Part shown: positions 20,933 to 29,273 of the stretch, piece by piece
Position numbering within the stretch: the stretch's first letter is position 1
Layout: each line of letters opens with the position of its first letter
From: Marinomonas hwangdonensis
GTDB taxonomy: Bacteria; Pseudomonadota; Gammaproteobacteria; Pseudomonadales; Marinomonadaceae
Length of the DNA: 64,000 nucleotides
Assembly: GCF_003721245.1 (NCBI RefSeq)
Contig: NZ_RIZG01000003.1
Coordinates: 372,001 to 436,000 of the forward strand
Direction of reading: 5' to 3'
Made by a program: the position numbers and the translations under genes
The notes under the pieces: model-generated
Databases searched by the model: none
Told to the model about the DNA's origin: nothing
The model's input: only the letters and a program-made list of their open reading frames with translations

Positions 20933-21337
20933 TTAAGACTTTTTTTGCTCGGCAGAGTCCCATATGGCACGCACATCGTCGGCCAGCGTCATAGGGTCAA
21001 AAGGCTTTGAGATAATATTGGTAACACCCAGCTCATAGTAACGTTCAAGCTCTTCAGGGTGAACTTTTGCGGTCATGAAGGCAACAACAGTGGCATCGGT
21101 CACAGACCCTTGTTGGCGTAGTGCAACCAAGGTCTCAGGTCCATTCATATCAGGCATCATCACATCAAGTAACACCAACTGTGGTGCAAAATCATCAATG
21201 ACAGTTAGGGCTTGAGTGCCAGACTCGCAGACTTCGACGGTCAACCCGCCTATGTCTTGCAAAGCAATCGTCGCAATTTCACGAATATCCACGTCATCTT
21301 CGACGTAAAGAACTTTTTGGAGCTCACTCATTGGCAA
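20933..21337 (-). CDS. Single-domain response regulator (CheY-like)
   Basis: The 134-residue protein is one receiver domain and nothing else: KVLYVEDDVDIREIATIAL with the acidic pocket, acceptor Asp in LVLLDVMMPDMNGPETL, Thr in AFMTAKV and Lys in IISKPFDPMTLADDV. With no output domain it must act by protein interaction or as a phosphate shuttle. It is the likely first gene of a two-gene unit with the hybrid kinase downstream. The SKPFDPMTL form is common in receivers next to hybrid kinases. Confidence 0.92.
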   Translation of the reverse strand: MPMSELQKVLYVEDDVDIREIATIALQDIGGLTVEVCESGTQALTVIDDFAPQLVLLDVMMPDMNGPETLVALRQQGSVTDATVVAFMTAKVHPEELERYYELGVTNIISKPFDPMTLADDVRAIWDSAEQKKS

Positions 21338-21453
21338 TGTCCTTATAACGATCTGAATTCAAAGAATCTTCATTCAAATTAGCATAAGGGTAGCGTTTTT
21401 TCTTGAAAATATTTCTGTGCGTAGGCTTTTTTAAGCACCTTAAAAGCAATTAA

Positions 21454-22614
21454 CTAAAAACAAGACGCTTGGCCTAACATCATAACGGCAGCGATATTGC
21501 GACTGGTTGAAATAAGGTTGTATTCGGCTTGGGCAAACAGATTATCAAGACGATCAAGGGCAGGAATAATTGGGAAAATGGCGCGCATCCCTTCAGCCAA
21601 AATCGCTTCAGCGTCTTTGCCCAAACTGCCAGCAATACCAATAGTAGGAATTCCCAAGACATTGGCTTGTTTCAACACACCCATTGGGGTTTTTCCATAC
21701 ACGGTTTGCCCATCAATACAGCCTTCACCGGTGATCACCAAATCGGCGCCTTGTAATTTATCCACTAATCCAACCGTCCCCATTACAATGTCAACGCCGG
21801 GCTTTAATTCTGCGTTCAAAAACACCTTAACACCCAACCCCATGCCGCCTGCGGCCCCCGCACCTGCCATAAATCGACTCTCCTGATAGCCACTTTGCAC
21901 TATCACATCAGCAAAATGGCTCAGCGCCTTGTCCAGCAAGACAATATCTTCTGGCGTCGCGCCTTTTTGTGGACCAAAAATCGCAGAGGCGCCTCGCTCA
22001 CCGCACAAGGGATTATCCACGTCACAGGCGACCTCAATCTGACATTCAGCAAGAAGAGGGTGCACTTGGCTCGCATCAATATCACTTAACTGAGCGAGCG
22101 CCATGCCACCAAAGGGCAGTTCTTGATTGGCTTTGTCTCGGAATTGAATGCCCAACGCTTGGGCCAAACCCACCCCCCCATCGTTGGTGGCACTCCCCCC
22201 CAAGCCTAAAATGATGTGCTTAATGCCTCGTTCAAGGGCGTCTTTGATTAATTCCCCCGTGCCATAGCTGGTGGTCTTTAGAGGGTTTCGTTGGTCTCTG
22301 AGTACGAGATGCAACCCTGACGCGGACGCCATTTCAATCACGGCAGTGGTGGATGTATTCCCCTCTACCGGGCCTAAAATGCCGTATTGTGCCTTCACTT
22401 TATTGCCCAATGGCCCCATCACGTCAAGATCAATGACATGCCCCTGAGTCGCGTCCACCATGGATTGCACCGTCCCTTCACCGCCATCCGCCATCGGTAC
22501 TTTGATGTATTGAGCTAAAGGAAATACCTGACGAAAGCCGACCTCAATGGCATTCGCCACTTCAAGAGCGGTTAGGCTTTCTTTAAAAGAATCAGGGGCA
22601 ATCACAATCTTCAT
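21454..22614 (-). CDS. Glycerate kinase (GlxK/GarK family)
   Basis: The enzyme phosphorylates glycerate with ATP, feeding glycerate from glyoxylate, glucarate or serine routes into glycolysis. The 386 residues fit the GlxK/GarK family (about 380). Recognised stretches are MKIVIAPDSFKESLTALEVANAI at the N terminus, MADGGEGTVQSMV, LGLGGSATNDGGVG and VITGEGCIDGQTVYGKTP. The product (2- or 3-phosphoglycerate) cannot be told from sequence. The stop of this gene and the receiver gene are 116 bp apart. The upstream acuI-like gene ends 10 bp before its ATG, so acuI and this kinase are probably co-transcribed. Confidence 0.93.
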   Translation of the reverse strand: MKIVIAPDSFKESLTALEVANAIEVGFRQVFPLAQYIKVPMADGGEGTVQSMVDATQGHVIDLDVMGPLGNKVKAQYGILGPVEGNTSTTAVIEMASASGLHLVLRDQRNPLKTTSYGTGELIKDALERGIKHIILGLGGSATNDGGVGLAQALGIQFRDKANQELPFGGMALAQLSDIDASQVHPLLAECQIEVACDVDNPLCGERGASAIFGPQKGATPEDIVLLDKALSHFADVIVQSGYQESRFMAGAGAAGGMGLGVKVFLNAELKPGVDIVMGTVGLVDKLQGADLVITGEGCIDGQTVYGKTPMGVLKQANVLGIPTIGIAGSLGKDAEAILAEGMRAIFPIIPALDRLDNLFAQAEYNLISTSRNIAAVMMLGQASCF

Positions 22615-22624
22615 ATGGACTCCG

Positions 22625-23608
22625 TTAATGATGTATTTTCACTAGAATTCGACCTCGTACTTGTCCATCAAGCAATTTGTGGGCCGTTTCTACCACGTCT
22701 TCTAAGCCAATCTCTTCTCCTATGGCAACGAAGTCTTCGGGTTGCAGCAGCTCACTAAGACGCTGCCACGCTTCTATTCGGTCCGCTTTTGGGCGCATGA
22801 CGCTGTCGATACCAATCAGTTTGACGCCTCGTAAAATGAACGGCGCAACAGAAGCCGAGAAGTCCATGCCTTGCGCTAGGCCGCAAGCGGTTACCACACC
22901 GCCGTATTTTGTACTCGCACAGGCATTGGCTAAAGTGTGGCTACCGACACAGTCAACAACGCCGGCCCAACGTTCTTTTTGCAAAGGCTTACCCGGTTCA
23001 GAAAGCGTGTTGCGATCAATGATTTCATTAGCGCCAAGGCTTTTCAAATACTCGCTTTCTTCCATACGACCTGTGGAAGCCACTACCTGATAACCCAGAC
23101 GATTAAGCAAACGAATAGCAAAGCTGCCCACGCCACCGTTACCGCCCGTTACTAAAATCTCTCCGGAATCCGGTGTCACGCCTTGCTTTTCCAGTGCCAA
23201 CACAGACAACATCGCAGTGTATCCCGCTGTACCTATTATCATAGCCTGTTTAGGATCTATTCCCGTCGGAAGCGGTATTAGCCAATCGCTTTTGAGGCGC
23301 GCCTTCTCCGCCATTCCACCCCAATGGGTCTCACCGACACCAAAACCGTTCAACAGTACCCAGTCACCTTGCGCAAAAGCACCTGAGTCACATTGGGTGA
23401 CTTTCCCCACTAAGTCGATACCCGGCACCATAGGAAAAGAGCGCACCACGGGGGATTTCCCAGTAATAGCCAAACCGTCTTTAAAGTTGATACTGGTGTA
23501 ATGTACATCCAGTAAAACATCGCCTTCAGGCAGTTGGTTTTCTTTTAGCTCAACAAGGGATGCCACGCTTTTCTTGTCTTCTTGGGTAATCAATAAACCT
23601 TTAAACAT
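22625..23608 (-). CDS. acuI: Acryloyl-CoA reductase AcuI/YhdH family
   Basis: This medium-chain reductase (327 residues) of the YhdH/AcuI branch uses NADPH to reduce acryloyl-CoA to propanoyl-CoA, removing a toxic intermediate of DMSP, acrylate and 3-hydroxypropionate breakdown. Visible features are SINFKDGLAITGKSPVVR, PMVPGIDLVGKV, the nucleotide-binding VTGGNGGVGSFAIRLL and WAGVVDCVGSHTLA. No zinc-ligand cysteines are seen, as expected. The start has a strong GGAGG. A 15-bp palindromic operator lies 14 bp before the ATG, and a near-identical one precedes the TetR-type gene upstream. The family is also found in bacteria that do not use DMSP, so the substrate is inferred. Confidence 0.87.
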   Translation of the reverse strand: MFKGLLITQEDKKSVASLVELKENQLPEGDVLLDVHYTSINFKDGLAITGKSPVVRSFPMVPGIDLVGKVTQCDSGAFAQGDWVLLNGFGVGETHWGGMAEKARLKSDWLIPLPTGIDPKQAMIIGTAGYTAMLSVLALEKQGVTPDSGEILVTGGNGGVGSFAIRLLNRLGYQVVASTGRMEESEYLKSLGANEIIDRNTLSEPGKPLQKERWAGVVDCVGSHTLANACASTKYGGVVTACGLAQGMDFSASVAPFILRGVKLIGIDSVMRPKADRIEAWQRLSELLQPEDFVAIGEEIGLEDVVETAHKLLDGQVRGRILVKIHH

Positions 23609-23621
23609 AAATCCTCCACTT

Positions 23622-23636
23622 TAGACCGTTCGTCTA
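23622..23636. promoter_or_regulatory. Candidate AcuR-like operator at acuI
   Basis: TAGACCGTTCGTCTA, inverted repeat TAGAC/GTCTA, directly upstream of the acuI ribosome binding site. It matches the site before the TetR-type gene at 13 of 15 bases. Confidence 0.7.
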
Positions 23637-23677
23637 GTTAAATAGCTAAAAACTCAGGCTTGCTGCCTGGTGTATTG

Positions 23678-24367
23678 TTAATGGGTTGTATTTTGAATCG
23701 CTTGAATGAAAAAATTTATAAATAAGCGTAATGGCTGAGTACTTTTTACTAATCTTGAACGATGAACCGCGCCTTCCCACCCAATCCAAAATGCTTGAGA
23801 AGTTTCTTCAATACTGTCTTGTAGATCGATTTCGCCTTGTTTTTGGCTTTCTGATAAACAGGTCGCAACGCGTGACTGCCAGCTTCGATAGGTCGCTTGT
23901 AACTGCTCTCGAAATGCTTCTGACAAAAGACTGGATTCTTGCTCCAAGTTGCCAACTAAACAGCCGCGCCTAAATTCATGGCGGACAATGCCATCCTGGG
24001 CGTCTTGGGCAAAACGCTGTAATCGCTCTAGGGGAGAAAAAGCCTCATCCAGTAAGAAACCATCTAACTTAGCTTCAAAATAACGGCGATAACGCGCTAA
24101 GACGGCCAAACCGAACGATTCTTTACTAGAAAAATAATGATAGAAAGACCCTTTTGGTACACCGACAGACTTTAGAATAGGGTCGATACCACTGCGAATA
24201 AATCCAGACTCCGTCAACATCAGCATACCGGCACGCAGCAAAGCCTCTTTGGTATCCAAAGAATCGCTTGGTTGTTTTTTAGGACGACCACGACGGGGTT
24301 TATTAGGCAGATTAATGATGGTATCTGATTCATCAAGGATAGAGAGCAAGTGTGTATACCTAGGCAA
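23678..24367 (-). CDS. TetR-family repressor, AcuR-like
   Basis: The protein is of the TetR type. A basic PRRGRPKK arm precedes the helix-turn-helix (KEALLRAGMLMLTESGF ... GVPKGSFYHYFSSKESFGLAVL, about residues 40-88), and a ligand domain fills the rest of about 229 residues. The RGRPKK arm and position next to acuI resemble AcuR, which represses acuI in Rhodobacter and responds to acrylate (established there). The start is uncertain. The frame opens with TTG at 24365-24367 and has other TTG/CTG candidates before the HTH, with no ATG until after it and no strong ribosome binding site. A palindrome 22 bp upstream matches the one at acuI, suggesting autorepression and acuI repression by the same protein. 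Confidence 0.8.
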   Translation of the reverse strand: MPRYTHLLSILDESDTIINLPNKPRRGRPKKQPSDSLDTKEALLRAGMLMLTESGFIRSGIDPILKSVGVPKGSFYHYFSSKESFGLAVLARYRRYFEAKLDGFLLDEAFSPLERLQRFAQDAQDGIVRHEFRRGCLVGNLEQESSLLSEAFREQLQATYRSWQSRVATCLSESQKQGEIDLQDSIEETSQAFWIGWEGAVHRSRLVKSTQPLRLFINFFIQAIQNTTH

Positions 24368-24388
24368 TAAAAAACATAAGTATTAATT

Positions 24389-24403
24389 TAGACCAATCGT
24401 CTA
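24389..24403. promoter_or_regulatory. Candidate AcuR-like operator at the tetR-type gene
   Basis: TAGACCAATCGTCTA, inverted repeat TAGAC/GTCTA, upstream of the TetR-type start. Only the central two bases differ from the acuI site. Confidence 0.7.
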
Positions 24404-24438
24404 TTTAATTCAATAAAATTAATTTAATAAAGAAAAAA

Positions 24439-25332
24439 TTATATTACTGCGTCTTCTCTTAGCTTGTCTTTTGTCGGAGGTGCGCCGAAGTAGCGTTTAT
24501 AGTCACGGCTAAATTGATGCACACTTTTATAACCAACTTCTAAAGCAATCTGACTAACATTGAGTTGTCCTTGGTTTAACAGCATTTGCGCTTTCAAAAG
24601 GCGCAGTCGCTTCAAGTACTGCAAAGGGGAAGAACCTGCGATGGCTTTAAAATGGTGATGGAAACTCGAAACGCTCATGTTGGCGTCTCCAGCAAGTTGT
24701 TCTACTCGAACGTCTTGATCCAGTTGAAGATGCAATTGTTTCAGGGCATTTACTATGAGTGAAAAACGCCCTTGATTTACCACTAAGGCCCGTAGTGCAG
24801 CACCTTGTGGGCTTTGTAACGCTTCAAAAATCACCTCTCTCACTCGGCTTTCCCCCATGACTTTGGCGGTGTATGGATCATGCAACGCCTTTATAAGACG
24901 AGACACAGATTCGATCATGTCATCACTCATTGGGACGGATGACATGGGAAAATGAGTAACAGATGGCTGCAGGTTATCTTCAGAAGACACAGTGACTAAC
25001 TCGGACAATAAAACAGGGTCGACGTCAATAGAGACTCCAAAAAGCGGTTCTTGTTGGCTGGCAAAGGTTTCGCATTCGAAAGGCAAGGGCAAGGTTTGAA
25101 CCAAATAGTGACCCGAGTTGTAGTGAATCTCACGATCACCCAAATAACCAATTTTTCGACCCTGAACAATAATTGTGAGACCAGGGCGGTAAATAAGCGG
25201 CATACGAGGTAAAGATTTTGCACACCTCATGAGACGAACATGAGGAATTAAGGTATCAGAGAAACCATCTTCGCTGACCAGAGGTTTGATCAAATCTATT
25301 AAACTATTTCCCGTCATCTTTGAGGTACTCAT
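24439..25332 (-). CDS. AraC-family transcriptional regulator (AraC_N type)
   Basis: The 297-residue regulator has an N-terminal AraC_N cupin-like domain (PLIYRPGLTIIVQGRKIGYLGDREIHYNSGHYLV) and a C-terminal double helix-turn-helix (DANMSVSSFHHHFKAIAGSSPLQYLKRLRLLKAQ, then VGYKSVHQFSRDYKRYFGAPPTKD). This subgroup is often encoded next to an alcohol dehydrogenase or oxidoreductase it activates. Here it is divergent from a zinc alcohol dehydrogenase across a 171-bp gap, so that is its likely target (inference). It ends 71 bp before the TetR-type gene, whose operator lies in that gap. Confidence 0.9.
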   Translation of the reverse strand: MSTSKMTGNSLIDLIKPLVSEDGFSDTLIPHVRLMRCAKSLPRMPLIYRPGLTIIVQGRKIGYLGDREIHYNSGHYLVQTLPLPFECETFASQQEPLFGVSIDVDPVLLSELVTVSSEDNLQPSVTHFPMSSVPMSDDMIESVSRLIKALHDPYTAKVMGESRVREVIFEALQSPQGAALRALVVNQGRFSLIVNALKQLHLQLDQDVRVEQLAGDANMSVSSFHHHFKAIAGSSPLQYLKRLRLLKAQMLLNQGQLNVSQIALEVGYKSVHQFSRDYKRYFGAPPTKDKLREDAVI

Positions 25333-25503
25333 CAGCCAATATTCATGAATTTATTATTTAAATCAGATTGTGTAGGAAAAGTTAAGTTTTCGCCACTTAG
25401 AGAAATAGGCAAAACAATCCCAAGAATGCACAACACAAAGCTAACGTATTTACTCTACACTGGTTAGGACCTATTTCATGTTCAAACACTGGAGTAAATA
25501 TTT

Positions 25504-26562
25504 ATGAGTCAAGCAAAATCCTATGCCGCCCTTTCTGCAACCACCCCTTTAGTCCCTTTTTCTTTTGAGCGTCGTGCGCTGCGCGAAGATGATGTCAATA
25601 TCGACATTCTCTATTGTGGTGTTTGTCACTCAGATATTCACATAGCCGAAAGTGATTGGGGACCCAGTGAATACCCTGTGGTTCCTGGCCATGAAATTAT
25701 TGGTCGTGTGATGGCTGTTGGTAACAAGGTTAGCCAATATAAAGTAGGCGACATTGTCGGTGTGGGTTGTATGGTCGATTCGTGCCAGCATTGTTCCCAC
25801 TGTGCTGCTGATTTAGAGCAATACTGTCAAGATGGCCCAGTAGGCACTTACGGTGCTCACGATCTGATTGATGGAACATTAACCTATGGTGGTTACTCGG
25901 ATCACATTGTGGTCCGTGAAAAATTTGTTCTGACTATTCCCAGTGTATTAAATATCAGTAAAGCCGCGCCTTTATTGTGTGCTGGCATCACCACGTATTC
26001 TCCGCTTCGCCATCATGGTGTCAAAGCCGGTGATAAAGTGGGCATTCTTGGGATGGGGGGGCTTGGCCACATGGGCGTGAAATTTGCGAAAGCGCTGGGA
26101 GCCGAAGTGACCATTTTCACTCGTTCAGAAAGCAAAGTCGCAGAAGCGAAGAAACAAGGAGCGGATCACGTTATTGTCTCGACAGACGAGGCACAAATGC
26201 AAGCTGCAGCATTTCAATTCGACTATTTACTCGACACCATTCCTGTCCAACATGATTTAAATCCTTATTTAAACTGTCTGAAAGTGGATGGCACACATAT
26301 CTTAGTGGGATTAATTGAGCCAATGAATCCGCCCGTTCACTCAGCTAACCTTGTTATAAAACGTCGTGTACTGACAGGCTCGCTGATTGGTGGCATTGCC
26401 GAAACTCAGGAAATGTTGGATTTTTGTGCGCAACACGACATTGAGTGTGATGCTGAGATGATCTCAATTCAAGACATTAACCAAGCTTACCAACGTTTGA
26501 AACAAGGCAATGTAAAATACCGCTTTATTATTGACATGCAGAGTCTAAAGAATCTGAAATAA
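25504..26562 (+). CDS. Zinc-dependent alcohol/aldehyde reductase (YahK/CAD type)
   Basis: This 352-residue medium-chain dehydrogenase of the cinnamyl-alcohol/YahK subgroup reduces aldehydes with NADPH. The catalytic zinc ligands are CGVCHSD (Cys) and PGHE (His). The structural zinc knuckle has four cysteines in the GCMVDSCQHCSHCAADLEQYC region. The cofactor loop is LGMGGLGHMGVKFAKALGA, and FTRSESK after it favours NADP. It is divergent from the AraC regulator. A strong terminator follows. The physiological substrate is not evident. Confidence 0.92.
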   Translation: MSQAKSYAALSATTPLVPFSFERRALREDDVNIDILYCGVCHSDIHIAESDWGPSEYPVVPGHEIIGRVMAVGNKVSQYKVGDIVGVGCMVDSCQHCSHCAADLEQYCQDGPVGTYGAHDLIDGTLTYGGYSDHIVVREKFVLTIPSVLNISKAAPLLCAGITTYSPLRHHGVKAGDKVGILGMGGLGHMGVKFAKALGAEVTIFTRSESKVAEAKKQGADHVIVSTDEAQMQAAAFQFDYLLDTIPVQHDLNPYLNCLKVDGTHILVGLIEPMNPPVHSANLVIKRRVLTGSLIGGIAETQEMLDFCAQHDIECDAEMISIQDINQAYQRLKQGNVKYRFIIDMQSLKNLK

Positions 26563-26590
26563 GCGCTTCAGCAACACAAAGTATTCTTCA

Positions 26591-26629
26591 AACGCCAGCG
26601 ACACATTCAGTGTCGTTGGCGTTTTTTTT
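26591..26629 (+). terminator. Terminator after the alcohol dehydrogenase
   Basis: 13-bp stem AACGCCAGCGACA (26591-26603) and TGTCGTTGGCGTT (26611-26623), one G-T pair, 7-nt loop, followed by a T run. It isolates the box-rich region to its right from read-through. Confidence 0.9.
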
Positions 26630-26639
26630 CGTCTTGTAG

Positions 26640-27330
26640 AAGCTCTTTTGCGATAAAAAGCGCGTTTTTCATCAAGTTACACACAATCTTAGCGGCTTTT
26701 TAACGCACTCAACCTTGTGCACAAGTAGTAAGGCGTTTTTGTCAAGCCACTAACATGCCATATTATGCACATTCTTTATTGAGCGGAAATGTGAAGTTTT
26801 CACTTTTTTTATCTTTTTTGCCTGTGGATTGTTTTTTAAGATCGAGACGTGGAAAAAGACGTTTTAATCAACTAAAAACTATATTTTTCAAGGATATAAT
26901 AGAAAAAATAGTTTTTTTAAAGCTTGTTGATAAGTATGGTGATATATCGATAAGAAGTTTTGCACAGTTTTTAACAACTCAACACAAAAAAATTCACTCT
27001 GTATAACTAGGCACTTTATGCACAGGAATAAGTTATCCACACCACAGGTAGTTACCCCACCTCTTAACAAGATGTTATCAACATAACTAATTACAAAGTA
27101 TGGGGTTTTTAATGTTATGCACAGATTTTTTGTTACTACATAAACATAACAAACATAAAAAGAAATATATAATATACTAAGTTATTAATATTGATGACCG
27201 GGTATTCGAGGTGAGGCGTCTTTCTTTTTCAAAATTAGCCGATATACTAGGCCACCTTATCGAATCTGTTCGTTTTTTATTCATTTACTCACAGTTATTC
27301 AACTTATATTTAGCTTAGTCAGAGGTTTAT
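26640..27330. other. Second DnaA-box-rich AT-rich region upstream of mnmG (oriC candidate)
   Basis: This roughly 690-bp gap has no convincing gene. DnaA-box matches are TTATGCACA (26763-26771, 27016-27024, 27115-27123), a perfect TTATCCACA (27033-27041), and TTATCAACA (27075-27083 and, on the reverse strand, 26925-26933). Weaker ones are TTTTGCACA (26958-26966), TTACACACA (26677-26685) and the palindromic CTTGTGCACAAG at 26714-26725. A strongly AT-rich block (about 26780-27000, with T runs such as CACTTTTTTTATCTTTTTTG) lies left of the densest box cluster. That is the DUE-then-boxes layout of E. coli oriC, which also sits upstream of mnmG. Whether it is active is unknown. Confidence 0.65.
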
Positions 27331-29220
27331 GTGGATTTCCCAAGTCGCTTTGATGTGATTGTGGTTGGTGGTGGTCATGCTGGTACAGAAGCCGCTTTAG
27401 CCGCTGCTCGCATGGGTGTAAAAACCCTTTTGTTGTCACACAACATTGAAACATTAGGACAAATGTCCTGTAACCCAGCCATTGGTGGTATTGGGAAATC
27501 ACATCTTGTTAAAGAGATTGATGCGTTAGATGGAATCATGGGGTTGGCAACAGACAAGGCTGGCATTCAATTCCGAACTCTCAATTCTCGTAAAGGACCC
27601 GCAGTAAGAGCCACTCGTGCTCAAGCCGATCGCATACTTTATAAAGCCGCCGTGCGCGAAAAACTGGAGAACCAAGAAAACCTGTGGCTGTTTCAACAGT
27701 CGGTTGAAGATCTCATCGTAGAAAATGGCGCAGCTCGAGGTGTTGTTACACAAACAGGTATTCGCTTTAACAGCAAAACGGTAGTGTTGACGGCAGGTAC
27801 CTTTTTAGGCGGCATCATCCATGTAGGTTTAGAAAATTACTCTGGTGGCCGCGCTGGTGATCCTCCATCCATCGGTTTAGCTCAAAAGTTGCGGGCATTA
27901 CCGTTCCGAGTTGATCGCTTGAAAACGGGTACTCCGCCACGTATAGATGCACGTTCTGTTGATTTTAGTCAGATGCAAGCACAACCTGGTGATGACATTA
28001 CACCAATTATGTCCTATATGGGCAATCGTCAAATGCACCCACGACAAATTGAGTGTTTCATTACCCATACCAATGAAGTTACTCACGACATTATTCGTGC
28101 AGGTATGGATAGATCTCCCATGTATACAGGGGTAATAGAAGGTATAGGACCGCGTTACTGTCCTTCTATTGAAGATAAAATCGTTCGATTTGCGGATAAA
28201 ATCTCTCACCAAATATTTATCGAACCAGAAGGGTTAACCACGCACGAGTTGTACCCAAACGGGATTTCCACTTCATTGCCATTTGATGTGCAAATTGAAC
28301 TGGTTCGCTCGATGAAAGGTATGCAGAACGCACACATTACTCGTCCCGGCTACGCAATAGAATACGATTATTTTAACCCTCAAGATTTAAAATATTCGTT
28401 AGAAACCAAGCATATGCCAGGTTTGTTCTTTGCTGGACAAATCAATGGCACCACTGGATACGAAGAAGCGGGTGCGCAAGGATTGCTTGCTGGTTTAAAC
28501 GCAGCATTACTAGCACAGGAGAAAGATGCTTGGACACCACGTCGTGACGAAGCTTACTTAGGCGTGTTGGTGGATGATTTGATTTCCATGGGAACCAAAG
28601 AGCCTTATCGCATGTTCACTAGCCGAGCAGAATATCGTCTAATTTTGCGCGAAGACAACGCGGATATGCGTTTAACAGAAAAAGGGCGTGAACTGGGTTT
28701 GGTTTCTGACGAACGATGGGCGGCTTTTTGCAAAAAACGTGACGCTATCGAATTGGAAACGCAGCGCCTTAAGTCTAGCTGGATTGTGCCAAATTCGCCT
28801 GAGGCCGACGTCATTAATCCCAAATTAGAAACGCCGATCACTCATGAGTACAGCTTGTTAGATTTGCTTAAACGTCCGAATGTCGTTTACGCCGATGTGG
28901 CAAGTTTAAAAAATGCTCTTGATGAGCCCGTTGATGAGCAAGTATCTGAACAGGTACAAATTGCTGTAAAATACGCGGGTTATATTTCTCGTCAAGCCGA
29001 AGATATTGAACGTCTACGTCGTCAGGAAAATACGGCGTTACCCGATGATTTGGATTATTCAAAGATGGAAGGTTTGTCAAATGAAATCAAACAGAAGTTG
29101 ACGCAGTTGCGTCCAGCCACGCTTGCCGCCGCTTCTCGAATTCAAGGGGTCACTCCAGCCGCCGTGTCTTTACTTCTGATTCATTTGAAAAAACGTGCCA
29201 TTGCACGCAAAAGTGCCTAG
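27331..29220 (+). CDS. mnmG: tRNA U34 modification enzyme MnmG (GidA)
   Basis: MnmG is the FAD-dependent partner of MnmE in wobble-uridine modification. The 629 residues match the family. Features are the N-terminal dinucleotide fold [67 protein letters not shown] (with the conserved Cys region elsewhere), [15 protein letters not shown] [12 protein letters not shown] and [14 protein letters not shown]. The C-terminal helical domain contains YAGYISRQ. The start is GTG at 27331, preceded by AGAGG. It opens the mnmG-rsmG-parA-parB cluster and lies immediately right of the box-rich gap. Confidence 0.97.
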   Translation: MDFPSRFDVIVVGGGHAGTEAALAAARMGVKTLLLSHNIETLGQMSCNPAIGGIGKSHLVKEIDALDGIMGLATDKAGIQFRTLNSRKGPAVRATRAQADRILYKAAVREKLENQENLWLFQQSVEDLIVENGAARGVVTQTGIRFNSKTVVLTAGTFLGGIIHVGLENYSGGRAGDPPSIGLAQKLRALPFRVDRLKTGTPPRIDARSVDFSQMQAQPGDDITPIMSYMGNRQMHPRQIECFITHTNEVTHDIIRAGMDRSPMYTGVIEGIGPRYCPSIEDKIVRFADKISHQIFIEPEGLTTHELYPNGISTSLPFDVQIELVRSMKGMQNAHITRPGYAIEYDYFNPQDLKYSLETKHMPGLFFAGQINGTTGYEEAGAQGLLAGLNAALLAQEKDAWTPRRDEAYLGVLVDDLISMGTKEPYRMFTSRAEYRLILREDNADMRLTEKGRELGLVSDERWAAFCKKRDAIELETQRLKSSWIVPNSPEADVINPKLETPITHEYSLLDLLKRPNVVYADVASLKNALDEPVDEQVSEQVQIAVKYAGYISRQAEDIERLRRQENTALPDDLDYSKMEGLSNEIKQKLTQLRPATLAAASRIQGVTPAAVSLLLIHLKKRAIARKSA

Positions 29221-29273
29221 AATCATCAGCCGATAATCCTCAATGGCTAATAATTTAGAGAAATGGATCGACT

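Noticed and set aside
26755..27006. An 83-codon open frame in the mnmG upstream gap
   Set aside because: Lies in the AT-rich, box-rich block, has low-complexity Phe/Lys/Leu composition, no clear ribosome binding site and no family resemblance. Better explained as origin-like DNA.
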